The position numbers and the translations under genes were made by a program. From an uncultured Pedosphaera sp. (GTDB lineage Bacteria; Verrucomicrobiota; Verrucomicrobiia; Limisphaerales; Pedosphaeraceae), in assembly GCA_903918755.1 (NCBI GenBank), contig CAIXFN010000107.1, forward strand, positions 1 to 64,000: DNA of 64,000 nucleotides. The letters are read 5' to 3'. This document shows, piece after piece, positions 44,647 to 52,920 of this stretch; position 1 is the stretch's first letter, and each line of letters opens with the position of its first letter. The notes below the pieces were generated by a model, which searched no databases, was not told where the DNA came from, and worked only from the letters and a program-made list of their open reading frames with translations.

Positions 44647-45951
44647 ATGACCGGCGCCTCCCATCCGTCCCGGGCGGAAATCGTGAGCGGACAGTTGGAG
44701 GGCATCCGGTCGTTGCTCGCCGAGTTGTTCCCGGCGAACCGGTTTTACACGGACAAACTGGCTGCGGTGGGCGTCACCTTTGATGTCGCCTCCCTCGCCG
44801 ATTACTCCCGGCGCTTCCCTTTCACCACCAAGGCGGAACTCGTGGCCGATCAATTGGCGCACCCGCCCTTCGGCACGAACCTCACCCAACCCCTGTCCAG
44901 GTACCACCGGTTTCATCAAACCAGCGGCACCAGCGGCACCCCCCTGCGGTGGCTGGACACGCCGGAAAGCTGGCAGGGCCTCGTGGAAAGCTGGACCGAG
45001 ATCTATCGCGCCGCCGGGGTGACTGCCAGTGACCGGGTTTATTTTGCGTTTTCCTTCGGACCTTTCATCGGCTTCTGGCTGGCGTTTGAGGCCGCCAGTC
45101 AGCTCGGAGCCCTGTGCCTGCCTGGCGGCGGACTCGGCAGTGCCGCCCGCTTGCGCGCCATTATCGATAATGGCGCTACCGTCCTCTGTTGTACCCCCAC
45201 CTACGCCCTGCGTCTGGCGGAAGTGGCTGCCGCGGAAAACATCAATCTGCAGGCGAGTCGCGTCCACACCGTCATTGTCGCCGGAGAACCCGGTGGCAGT
45301 GTGCCCGCCACCCGCGCCCGCTGGGCGGAATTGTGGCCCGGCGCCCGGATGTTTGACCACCATGGCATGACCGAAGTAGGACCCGTCACCTACGAATGCC
45401 CCGCGCGTCCCGGGGTTTTACACGTCATCGAATCCGCCTATTTCGCCGAAGTGGTGGATCCCGCCCAGGGCCGGCCCGGCGCCCCCTGCGCGATCGGGGA
45501 ACTGGTCCTGACCTCCTTTGGCCGCGTCGCATCGCCCCTCTTGCGCTATCGCACCGGCGATTTGGTCCAGGCCGAACCTCATCCGCCCGGCGCGCCACCC
45601 TGCGCCTGCGGTCGCCACGAACTGGCCCTTCTCGGCGGCATCCAGGGTCGCACGGATGACATGGTGGTGGTTCGCGGTGTGAACATCTATCCAGGCGCCG
45701 TGGAGGAAACCATTCGCGCCCACTCCGGCGTCGCCGAATACCGGGTCACCCTCGATCGCGCCCACGCCCTCACGGAAATGAGTGTGGAACTCGAACCCGC
45801 CCCCGACTGCGCCGACCCCACCTCCCTGGCCGAGCACGTCCGGCACGATTTCCAAGCCAACTTTGCCCTCCGCGTCCCCATCACCCTCGTGCCGCCCGGC
45901 ACCCTCCCCCGCTTCGAAATGAAAGCTCGCCGCTGGATCCGCCGGCAGTAA
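44647..45951 (+). CDS. Phenylacetate-CoA ligase-like (PaaK family) enzyme
   Basis: A 434-aa member of the ANL superfamily that activates a carboxylic acid with ATP and CoA. The phosphate loop HQTSGTSGTPLRW (about 90-102), DHHGMTEVGPVTYEC (about 237-251), the RTGDLV motif near 305 and the C-terminal domain with VRGVNIYPGAVEETI (about 343-357) and a final Lys-rich stretch (EMKARR) are standard for PaaK-type ligases. The substrate is not clear; it need not be phenylacetate, as no paa catabolic genes are nearby. The long upstream frame overlaps the EamA-like gene and is not used. Confidence 0.88.
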   Translation: MTGASHPSRAEIVSGQLEGIRSLLAELFPANRFYTDKLAAVGVTFDVASLADYSRRFPFTTKAELVADQLAHPPFGTNLTQPLSRYHRFHQTSGTSGTPLRWLDTPESWQGLVESWTEIYRAAGVTASDRVYFAFSFGPFIGFWLAFEAASQLGALCLPGGGLGSAARLRAIIDNGATVLCCTPTYALRLAEVAAAENINLQASRVHTVIVAGEPGGSVPATRARWAELWPGARMFDHHGMTEVGPVTYECPARPGVLHVIESAYFAEVVDPAQGRPGAPCAIGELVLTSFGRVASPLLRYRTGDLVQAEPHPPGAPPCACGRHELALLGGIQGRTDDMVVVRGVNIYPGAVEETIRAHSGVAEYRVTLDRAHALTEMSVELEPAPDCADPTSLAEHVRHDFQANFALRVPITLVPPGTLPRFEMKARRWIRRQ

Positions 45952-46061
45952 AAACTGCCCCACCTGTCTGTCACGCCAACCTCTTCTCCCCAGCGGTGAT
46001 TTCAAATCCGACTCGCCCTGCATATCTTCTGAGCGACGCAGGGAGGGTTTACAGCGATTAG

Positions 46062-46131
46062 CCGGTGGTTGAGGAGCGCAGCGACGACACCACCGGACCA
46101 TCATTACAAATTCCGCATCCTGGAAGGATGC
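46062..46131. repeat. Palindromic dispersed element between convergent genes
   Basis: Two hairpins in 70 bp: CCGGTGGT (46062-46069) with ACCACCGG (46089-46096), and GCATCCT (46115-46121) with AGGATGC (46125-46131), loop GGA. The surrounding words ('...GGGAGGGTTTACAGCGATTAGCCGG...') look like a dispersed element common in Verrucomicrobiota and Planctomycetota. It lies between two converging genes and could stop transcription from both. Confidence 0.6.
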
Positions 46132-46215
46132 CAACGGCGGAGGTGTTGAGAATGCAATCTTCTACGCCCCCTAAGATTCAAACCATGGTATTCAGATCTC
46201 TGCGCCTTGATTTCA

Positions 46216-46686
46216 TCACGGATCCGGGGAAACCGCATGCGCTGCCAAAATGTCATCCGCCGTATCGACCTTCCCATCCGGTCCAGCCGACCTCAGATCG
46301 TAAATCTTGGGCTGCGTTTTATCGGGAATGCGATATACATAACCGCGCCCCCAGGGATCTTTGGGGATGGTCTCCATATAAGGATGCCAGGCTGTTTTCC
46401 CGGCCGGCTGCACGGCCAGCGCGTTCAAGCCCTCAATTTGATCAGGGTATGAACCGTTGTCAGCGGCATACATGTCCAGCGCGGTTTGAAACACCGACAG
46501 TTGCGTCAGGAGCCGAAAATGCGGTGGCGGACCATTATCAACCAGCCTCGCAACCAGACCGAACCCCGCCAGGCACAAAATTGGAACCACAAAAAGTGCG
46601 ACCGCGAGAATCGGAAACCACCAGTCACCCGGCGGAGCCTTTTCAGCAGTGACCGGCAACGTGGAGCGGCTTTGCTTTGGCTTCAT
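46216..46686 (-). CDS. GspG-like pseudopilin domain protein without prepilin signal
   Basis: A 156-aa membrane-anchored protein. After a short basic N-terminus and one helix (about 25-50) it has the C-terminal part of type II secretion major pseudopilin GspG: LTQLSVFQTALDMYAADNGSYPDQIEGLNAL, then IPKDPWGRGYVYRIPD and SAGPDGKVDTADDI, including the calcium-binding Asp pattern. The start at 46686 (MKPKQ) is chosen over an open frame reaching 46881. There is no prepilin peptidase site (G/FTLIE), so it is probably not processed like a pilin. Alone on this strand. Confidence 0.75.
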   Translation of the reverse strand: MKPKQSRSTLPVTAEKAPPGDWWFPILAVALFVVPILCLAGFGLVARLVDNGPPPHFRLLTQLSVFQTALDMYAADNGSYPDQIEGLNALAVQPAGKTAWHPYMETIPKDPWGRGYVYRIPDKTQPKIYDLRSAGPDGKVDTADDILAAHAVSPDP

Positions 46687-46980
46687 AATGCTAATGGGTG
46701 TCAGGCCGACATGACCACAGCAACGCAAAGTTCGTACCAATGCCATTATCCGCCCAAACCGCCGAATCCCGCCCCGGTTTGAGCAACTCTTGCGCAGTCC
46801 AGCATCCAGCAGCGCGCAGCAAATGCACGGCCGACTGTAAACGACCAGGGATTCATTCGAGGGCCGGAATTCTCTGCCCACATCCTTTCCGGCATCCTGT
46901 CCAACATCCCGTCTGGTGTCCGGTCCGGCGAAGGAGGAAAGCGGCGGGGGAACGCCACGCCCAACTCCTCCCCACTCCCT
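46687..46980. other. Spacer between gatA and the GspG-like gene
   Basis: 294 bp without a gene. It contains GTCCGGTCCGGCGAAGGAGGAAAG and TTTCCGGCATCCTGTCC words at about 46885-46945 that resemble the tandem-repeat segment at 1325-1390, so this is another copy of a dispersed family. Confidence 0.45.
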
Positions 46981-48459
46981 CTACTTCCCCGCCGCGCTAA
47001 ACGGCGGCCTCTCCTTATGCCATCCCGTGCTTTGCTCATACGCCTGCGCCACGCGGAGCAGGGTTTCCTCACCAAAAGGCTGCCCCAACAATTGGAGGCC
47101 AATGGGCAGGCGCGGGTTGCTGGTAAATCCGCAGGGCAGGCTGATCCCGCTGATGCCCGCGAGATTGCAGGAAATTGTGAAAATGTCCGACAGATACATT
47201 TGCAACGGGTCGTCCGACTTCTCCCCGATCTTGAACGCTGCCGTCGGCGTCGTGGGCGTTACGATCACATCCACCTTTTCGAATGCTTTCAAAAAGTCCT
47301 GGCGGATGAGCGTGCGGACCTTCTGCGCCCGCAGATAGTAGGCGTCGTAATAGCCGCTGCTCAGCACATAGGTGCCCAGGATGATACGGCGCTTCACTTC
47401 ATCGCCGAAACCCGCTCCGCGCGTTTTGGAATAGAGTGCCAGCGGATCATCCGCATCCACCCGTTGGCCATACCGGATGCCGTCGAAGCGGGCCAGGTTG
47501 GCGCTGGCTTCCGCCGTGGCCACGATGTAATACGTGGCCACCGCATAGTCGGTATGCGGCAGGGAAATCTCCACAATCTCGGCCCCAAGGCTTTGCAATT
47601 GTTTCACCGCTGCCTGCACCGCGCTGTTCACTTCAGGATCCAACCCGCCGATCATATATTCCTTCGGCAGACCGATGCGCAGTCCTTTGATGTCGCCGGT
47701 CAGGGCGTTGCGATAATGCGGCACCGGTTGGGGCAGGCTCGTGGAATCCCGATGGTCAATGCCGCTGATCACTTCCAGCAGGGTGGCCGAATCCCGGACG
47801 TCCTTCGTAAATGGACCGATCTGGTCCAGCGATGACGCAAACGCCACCAATCCATAACGGGAGACGCGCCCATAAGTGGGCTTCAGGCCCACGCAACCGC
47901 ACAGGGCCGCCGGCTGCCGGATGGAACCGCCGGTATCCGAACCCAGTGTGGCCACGCACTCGTCCGCCGCCACCGCGGCTGCCGAACCCCCGGAGGAGCC
48001 GCCCGGAATGCGGGATAAATCCCAGGGATTGCGCGTCGTGCCAAACGCCGAATTCTCCGTGGAACTCCCCATCGCGAATTCGTCCATGTTCAGCCGCCCA
48101 AACACCACTGCGCCCGCCGCCCGCAATTTCTCAATGACGGTGGCGTCGTACGGCGACACGTATTTGCCAAGAATCTTCGACGAACAATTCAGCGGCGCCC
48201 CCTTGACCGCCAGCACATCCTTGATGCCGATGGGCACTCCCAGCAGCGGCTGCGCGGTCGCATTGGCCCCGCCCGCGATCGCCCGGTCCACGGCATCCGC
48301 CTGGGCCAGCGCGTCGTGCGCATCCAAACTGAGAAAGGCATGGAGTTGGGAGTCAATCCGCCCGATCTGGTCGAGGCAGGCTTGGGTGGCTTCGCGGGCC
48401 GAGACTTCCTTGCGGGAAAGCTGGGCGGTCAGTTCGGCAATGGTCAGTTGGTTAAGCAT
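46981..48459 (-). CDS. gatA: Aspartyl/glutamyl-tRNA(Asn/Gln) amidotransferase subunit A
   Basis: A 492-aa amidase subunit that makes ammonia from glutamine for correcting Glu-tRNA(Gln) or Asp-tRNA(Asn). The catalytic triad of the amidase-signature family is Lys80 (GVPIGIKD), Ser155 (GGSSGGSA) and Ser179 (GSDTGGSI). The start at 48459 (MLNQLTI) is used; a longer frame to 48498 overlaps the VOC gene. It is separated from gatC by a VOC gene, with overlaps on both sides of that gene, so the three are one coupled operon. gatB is not in this window. Confidence 0.95.
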   Translation of the reverse strand: MLNQLTIAELTAQLSRKEVSAREATQACLDQIGRIDSQLHAFLSLDAHDALAQADAVDRAIAGGANATAQPLLGVPIGIKDVLAVKGAPLNCSSKILGKYVSPYDATVIEKLRAAGAVVFGRLNMDEFAMGSSTENSAFGTTRNPWDLSRIPGGSSGGSAAAVAADECVATLGSDTGGSIRQPAALCGCVGLKPTYGRVSRYGLVAFASSLDQIGPFTKDVRDSATLLEVISGIDHRDSTSLPQPVPHYRNALTGDIKGLRIGLPKEYMIGGLDPEVNSAVQAAVKQLQSLGAEIVEISLPHTDYAVATYYIVATAEASANLARFDGIRYGQRVDADDPLALYSKTRGAGFGDEVKRRIILGTYVLSSGYYDAYYLRAQKVRTLIRQDFLKAFEKVDVIVTPTTPTAAFKIGEKSDDPLQMYLSDIFTISCNLAGISGISLPCGFTSNPRLPIGLQLLGQPFGEETLLRVAQAYEQSTGWHKERPPFSAAGK

Positions 48460-48814
48460 GAGCGGGCTTGCGTTTGTGAATGACGACGTCATTGCCATCC
48501 GGATCGGTCACCACCGCCATTCGGCATACCGGGGTGTCACAGGTTTCCCAGACGATCGGCGCGCCGGCGGCCCGCAATTGGGCCATCGTTTGATCGAGAT
48601 CGTCCACTTCCAAGGCGATCAGGCCGCCCTTTAGTCCCGGTTGGCGGTTGATTGGGGCGTTGGTGATCGCGAAAGTGCCGCCGGCGAGGGTGTACTCCAG
48701 CCATACGTCGGAGGTCTCCGAGTCGGGCTTCAAACCCAGGATTCCCTCGTAAAACGCGCGCGCCCGGGCCATGTCGCTGACCGGATAGGCGAAAAAGGCG
48801 ATTTCCGTGATCAT
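48452..48814 (-). CDS. VOC-family (glyoxalase-like) protein inside the gatCA operon
   Basis: A 120-aa single-domain protein of the vicinal-oxygen-chelate superfamily (glyoxalase I, bleomycin resistance, dioxygenases). Marks are [22 protein letters not shown] near the N-terminus and [15 protein letters not shown] near the end, which gives the usual beta-alpha-beta-beta-beta repeat pair. Starts possible at 48814 (ATG) or 48823 (GTG, which would overlap the gatC stop as GTGA). The gene overlaps gatA by 8 bp. Metal ligands are incomplete by eye, so the activity is unknown. Its place between gatC and gatA is unusual. Confidence 0.85.
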   Translation of the reverse strand: MITEIAFFAYPVSDMARARAFYEGILGLKPDSETSDVWLEYTLAGGTFAITNAPINRQPGLKGGLIALEVDDLDQTMAQLRAAGAPIVWETCDTPVCRMAVVTDPDGNDVVIHKRKPAHA

Positions 48815-48819
48815 CAGCT

Positions 48820-49107
48820 TCACTCCACGATCTTGGGCACCAGGAACAAACCGTTGGCCTGGGCCGGCGCATTGCGCAGCGCGTCCTCCACCGGCAGGGA
48901 AGGGCGGATCTCGTCGGGGCGCATGACGTTGATGAGCGGAATCGCATGGGCCGTTGGTTCCACCTGGCTCACGTCCAATTCCCGCAATTTCTCAATATAA
49001 CCCAGAATATTGCCGAGTTGGGCCCCGAGTTTCGCCTCTTCGGCGGGCGAAAGGGCGATGCGCGCCAAGTGCGCGACATATTTGACGTCTAATTCCGTAT
49101 CAGCCAT
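48820..49107 (-). CDS. gatC: Aspartyl/glutamyl-tRNA amidotransferase subunit C
   Basis: A 95-aa stabilising subunit of the tRNA amidotransferase. It has the typical VAHLARIALSPAEEAKLGAQL start, then LGYIEKLRELDVSQVEPTAHAIPLINVMRPDE and a C-terminal stretch ending in GLFLVPKIVE. It wraps around GatA to hold it in the complex. First gene of the gatC-VOC-gatA run. Confidence 0.93.
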   Translation of the reverse strand: MADTELDVKYVAHLARIALSPAEEAKLGAQLGNILGYIEKLRELDVSQVEPTAHAIPLINVMRPDEIRPSLPVEDALRNAPAQANGLFLVPKIVE

Positions 49108-49227
49108 GAAGAAACACTAGGGTTCGGAGGCCAAAGTTCAAGCGGCAAAGTGGGGGAACGGGCGCCGCGAGGGGGAAGGCAACGCGGGGACGGACTTGCC
49201 TCCGCAGCCTGAGCCGGCTTTCGCCGG

Positions 49228-49512
49228 TCATTCTTCGTTAAACTTCTTCTCCAGCAGGCTCTCGATCTCCGTTAACGCTTGCGAGGCATCATTGCCTTCG
49301 GCATACACCGTCAACCGGCTCCCGGGTCCTGCCGCGAGCATCATCAAACCCATGATGCTCTTGCCATTGACCTTTTCACCGTCTTTTTCGACAAAAATGT
49401 TGCAGGCAAAGCGGTTGGCCACCTTCACGAATTGGGCCGCCGGACGCGCATGAATGCCTAATTTGTTCGAAACGGTGAGTTCTTTTGTCATTTGGCTGCT
49501 GTTATCCGCCAT
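49228..49512 (-). CDS. ptsH: HPr-like phosphocarrier protein
   Basis: An HPr-family protein of about 87-94 aa depending on the start. In numbering from MTKELTV (start at 49491), the phosphorylated His14 is in LGIHARPA and the regulatory Ser45 in NGKSIMGLMML. The longer start at 49512 adds seven residues. Both sites being present and an HPr kinase gene upstream argue that Ser phosphorylation is used for regulation. No enzyme I or PTS permease is visible in the window, so sugar transport through this HPr cannot be claimed. Confidence 0.9.
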   Translation of the reverse strand: MADNSSQMTKELTVSNKLGIHARPAAQFVKVANRFACNIFVEKDGEKVNGKSIMGLMMLAAGPGSRLTVYAEGNDASQALTEIESLLEKKFNEE

Positions 49513-49573
49513 TTTTTTTGCACTCATCCAGCCTCAATATCTACGTTATCCACCCGTTTCGCGCTACGTAAAT

Positions 49574-50548
49574 CTATATCTTTTTCGCCGCCCCCATCCG
49601 GGCAATAAGCCGGTCATTTAATTCTTTGGCCGAATTATGGCCGGATGCCTTCAACTTGGTCTGGAATGCCGCCACTTCGATCAATCGGGCCAGATCCCGT
49701 CCCGGTCGCACCGGGATCGTGATGTGCGGAATGTCCATCCCCAGGATTTTCACGTATTCGTCGTCCATCCCCACCCGGTCCACGTCCACCACTTCATTCC
49801 AGGCTTTGAGCGTCACCACCAGGTCCACCGATTTCTCGCTCCGGATGCTTTTGACGCCAAACATGGCGGCCACATTGATGATCCCGATGCCCCGCACCTC
49901 CATGTGGTTCCGCGTCACCTCACCGCTCGTGCCCAGGACCGTCTTGCCGTCCACCAGGGTGACTTTGGTCACATCGTCCGAGACCAGGCTGTACCCGCGC
50001 TCAATGAGCGCCAGCACGCTCTCGCTCTTGCCGATGCCGCTTTCGCCCCGGATGATGACTCCCACCCCGAGGATGTCGATCATGCTGCCGATTTCCGTGC
50101 CGTACGGCGCAAACATGAATTCCAGCGCCAGGGTGGCGAGGTTGATGAACTTCATGGTGATCAGCGGACATTTGAAGATCGGCACATTCGCGTCTTCGGC
50201 CGCCTTGAGGAAGAGTTTGTCCGGGTGCAGATCCCGGCTGAACACCAGGCAGGGAACCTTGTATTCAAACAGCGTGGCATACCGCCGCTCGCGCTCTTCT
50301 GGGGGGAGGGATTTCAGGTAATACGCCTCGGCATTGCCGATCACCTGCACCCGCTTGTTGGCAAAATACCGGGTGAAGCCGGTCAACACCAGCCCCGGCC
50401 GGTTGACCGTGGGTTCCCGGATGATCCGCTTCAAGCCGCTGGCCCCGGCCACCAATTTCAATTCCAACGGTCCCGCCTGTCCGGTGTAAAACCGCTCAAC
50501 CGTCACTTCGTCGCGTTGCATATCGTGTGGGTGATCATTCGGCGCCAT
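49574..50548 (-). CDS. hprK: HPr kinase/phosphorylase
   Basis: A 324-aa bifunctional enzyme that phosphorylates and dephosphorylates HPr on serine. The P-loop GESGIGKS lies at 168-175, the SLVSDDVTKV block follows it, and the signature region EVRGIGIINVAAMFG is intact. The N-terminal domain (about 1-140) is normal for the family. I choose the ATG at 50548 (GGGGGG just before it) over a longer frame reaching 50740 that would overlap the ECF sigma gene's leader. It is 61 bp from ptsH on the same strand, so the two are probably co-transcribed, as in other bacteria with this regulatory pair. Confidence 0.95.
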   Translation of the reverse strand: MAPNDHPHDMQRDEVTVERFYTGQAGPLELKLVAGASGLKRIIREPTVNRPGLVLTGFTRYFANKRVQVIGNAEAYYLKSLPPEERERRYATLFEYKVPCLVFSRDLHPDKLFLKAAEDANVPIFKCPLITMKFINLATLALEFMFAPYGTEIGSMIDILGVGVIIRGESGIGKSESVLALIERGYSLVSDDVTKVTLVDGKTVLGTSGEVTRNHMEVRGIGIINVAAMFGVKSIRSEKSVDLVVTLKAWNEVVDVDRVGMDDEYVKILGMDIPHITIPVRPGRDLARLIEVAAFQTKLKASGHNSAKELNDRLIARMGAAKKI

Positions 50549-50738
50549 CCCCCCAAGGGTGGTTTGAGCCCGCAGCGGACTCGCTTGGTGATCTTTTCTG
50601 TCGTCAACATAAACCCGGCCCGGTCCCGGTAACCAGCAGGAAATTTGGCGGCTTCCGCGGCCCACCCCGACACCGTGCCAAAAAAATGTTTGGCCACCCC
50701 GGCGGGTTCCGGCGACTAATTCATTGTAAGGCATTATC

Positions 50739-51305
50739 ATGAACGAACCGGCAGAACAATTATTGGCGCGGGCCCGCGCGGGGGATTCCGCGGCGGCGGC
50801 GGGCTTGGTCGCCCAGACTTACGAACGAGTTTACGCCTTCCTGCGGCGTCTCTCCGGTCACGATTCCGATGCCCAGGATCTGACCCAGAAGACTTTCGCC
50901 AAAGTCTGGACTTCCCTCGGCTCCTATCGGTCCCAGGCCTCCGTATCCACCTGGATTCACAGCATCGCCTATCATGTTTACGTGGATTGGCGGCGCCAGT
51001 CTAAGCCCGCCGACGCCAAAGCCGACGGCTGGTGGGAAAATTGTCCGGCGGCCGGTCCAAGTCCCTTTGAAGACGCCGCCCGCCGCGATGCGGCCGCCCG
51101 CCTTTACGCTCTCGTGGAGGGACTGCCCGCCGACGCCCGTGAATTGGTGCATTTGCACTACTACCAGGAATTGACCTTGCAGGAGTGCGCCGAGGTCCTC
51201 GATATCGCGGTCAGCACCGTGAAATACCGGCTCCGCAGCGCCCTCGACCGTCTCCAATCCCTGGCCGCCGAACCGCGGTCCCACCTCATCCCCTCAAAAT
51301 TATGA
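50739..51305 (+). CDS. ECF-type RNA polymerase sigma factor
   Basis: A 188-aa sigma-70 family factor with only regions 2 and 4. Region 2 contains DAQDLTQKTFAKVWTSL and a DNA-melting stretch with STWIHSIAYHVYVDWRR (about 48-90). Region 4 has LPADARELVHLHYYQELTLQECAEVLDIAVSTVKYRLRSAL (about 130-168). Such factors are usually held off by a membrane anti-sigma factor; here the next gene starts with ATGA overlapping this gene's stop, and it encodes a membrane coiled-coil protein. So the two are translationally coupled. The recognised promoters are unknown. Confidence 0.92.
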   Translation: MNEPAEQLLARARAGDSAAAAGLVAQTYERVYAFLRRLSGHDSDAQDLTQKTFAKVWTSLGSYRSQASVSTWIHSIAYHVYVDWRRQSKPADAKADGWWENCPAAGPSPFEDAARRDAAARLYALVEGLPADARELVHLHYYQELTLQECAEVLDIAVSTVKYRLRSALDRLQSLAAEPRSHLIPSKL

Positions 51306-52207
51306 ACGAGTCTGAAATCGAACAACTTCTGCGCCAGGCCCCCCGGCCCACCCCGCCCCCCAGTTTGCTCCCCGGCTTGCAGGCCGAAATCAACCTGCCG
51401 CGTCCATCCGCCGCCCATCCGGCAGTTGGCAACCCCCGTCCCTCCTGGTTCTCGCGCTGGATGCCCGCCCTGGCCTTTGGCGCGCTTTTTCTTGGCGGAT
51501 TCATCGTGCTGGGGATGCAAGCGGGGGTGCTGGCGGAACTGCGCCGGGAAAATGCCGAACTCCGGGCCGCTCTCGCCGAATTGGAACCTTTGCGCGCCAC
51601 CAACGTGTCCTATCAACAACTCTCCGCCGAAGTCCGTGAAATCGATCGCCTGCGGGCGGACAGCGCCGAAGTCACTCGACTCCGCGCCGAAGTCCAAAGC
51701 TTGCAGGCGCAATTGCCCGAAATCACCCGGCTGCGCACGGAAAATCAGAAATTGCAGGCGGCCAACCAGGCCCGCGCCCAAGCCGGCGGCCCGGTCGGGG
51801 AGGATTTTCTTGCCCAGGCCCGCGAAAAGGCGGAAATGGTCCGCTGCGTCAACAACTTGAAGCAGATCGGCTTGGCCGGCCGGATCTGGGCGAATGACAA
51901 CAATGACACCTATCCCCCGGACTTTCTGAGCATGACCAACGAAATGTCCACGCCTGTCATCCTCCAATGCCCTGCCGACCATTCCCGCAATGTGACCAAT
52001 TGGGCTGCCGTGGCCAGTGGCAATGTCAGTTACCAACTCTTGGCGCCCGGATTGCGAATGAAGGATGAACCCAATCCCAGTATCGTTTTCGCGCTCTGTC
52101 CCCTGCATCACAATCTTTGCCTCGTGGATGGCAGCGTGCAGCATCTCAGCGCCGAAGGTTTTGCCAATCATGTCAAAACCGTGAACGGCCGGATGGTGAT
52201 GCAATGA
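51302..52207 (+). CDS. Presumed anti-sigma factor with coiled coil and pseudopilin-like domain
   Basis: A 301-aa single-pass membrane protein overlapping the sigma gene (ATGA). Residues 1-50 are a short Pro-rich cytosolic part (no zinc-binding HxxxCxxC ASD motif). The helix at about 52-74 is the membrane anchor. Residues about 78-150 form a coiled coil with a repeated RLR-A/T-E pattern. From about 175 the sequence matches the outer part of Verrucomicrobiota pseudopilin/DUF1559-type proteins (MVRCVNNLKQIGLAGRIWANDNNDTYPPDF, ILQCPAD, then a His...Asp-Gly pair in ALCPLHHNLCLVDGS). Sigma inhibition is inferred from position only. Length and fusion are unusual. Confidence 0.75.
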   Translation: MNESEIEQLLRQAPRPTPPPSLLPGLQAEINLPRPSAAHPAVGNPRPSWFSRWMPALAFGALFLGGFIVLGMQAGVLAELRRENAELRAALAELEPLRATNVSYQQLSAEVREIDRLRADSAEVTRLRAEVQSLQAQLPEITRLRTENQKLQAANQARAQAGGPVGEDFLAQAREKAEMVRCVNNLKQIGLAGRIWANDNNDTYPPDFLSMTNEMSTPVILQCPADHSRNVTNWAAVASGNVSYQLLAPGLRMKDEPNPSIVFALCPLHHNLCLVDGSVQHLSAEGFANHVKTVNGRMVMQ

Positions 52208-52878
52208 AATCGCTTAAGCCTGGTCTCGTCCGCGGGTTGGTCATTCTGGCCCTGCTCGGTATGCTCGCCGCGATTGCGCTGCGACAGCAGGCAATCGCCC
52301 GGCTGCGCCGGGAAAACCGCGAACTGGCGGTTGCGGTCCTGGAAGTGAACCGCCTGCGGACCGAGAACGCCGACCTTCCGCGCCTCCAAACCGCCCAGGC
52401 AGAAGTCGTGGAATTTCGTCGGGGGATCGATGACCTGCCCCGGCTGCGCAATGAAGTCCGGCAGCTCAAGCGCCAGACCGGGGAATTGGTCGCTCTCCGC
52501 GCGGAGAATCAGCGCTTGCAAGCACCGGCCACCAACGCCCCTGTGACCCCGTTTGTCGCGGCGGATGCCATGGCGGACCGCGGCCAGGGGAGTCCGGAGT
52601 CCACGGTGGAGACATTTTTCTGGGCGGTGGCCCGGGGAAATGCCGAACGGGCCTTGGATTGTCTGTGGCACGAACCGGGCAGCCCCCCTCGGACACCCGA
52701 AATGGCCAAAAGCATGTTCGCAAGCTTCCCCGCCAATTTCCCGGGCTTTCGGGTGCTCGCCTCCCAACGGACCGCCCCGGACCATGCGCTGGTCAGTATT
52801 CAGACCGCAGTCGGTGGCGAGACCTTGTCCCTGCCCATCATCCTTGTCGACGGCAAATGGGTGCTGCAGGGCCCATGA
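52204..52878 (+). CDS. Membrane coiled-coil protein with NTF2-like tail
   Basis: A 224-aa single-pass membrane protein whose start overlaps the previous stop (ATGA). A helix at about 9-27 anchors it; residues about 30-110 are a coiled coil closely related to that of its neighbour (17-residue spacing between RLRNEV and ALRAENQRLQ, the same as RLRAEV to RLRTENQKLQ there). Residues about 130-224 look like an NTF2/DUF4878-type domain (STVETFFWAVARGNAERALDCLW, then VDGKWVLQ). It is third in a coupled sigma factor operon and may be a partner of the preceding protein. Confidence 0.75.
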   Translation: MKSLKPGLVRGLVILALLGMLAAIALRQQAIARLRRENRELAVAVLEVNRLRTENADLPRLQTAQAEVVEFRRGIDDLPRLRNEVRQLKRQTGELVALRAENQRLQAPATNAPVTPFVAADAMADRGQGSPESTVETFFWAVARGNAERALDCLWHEPGSPPRTPEMAKSMFASFPANFPGFRVLASQRTAPDHALVSIQTAVGGETLSLPIILVDGKWVLQGP

Positions 52879-52920
52879 TCCGCCCACCGCCCGATTCCCC
52901 GACCCCCGTTCGGCCCTCCT

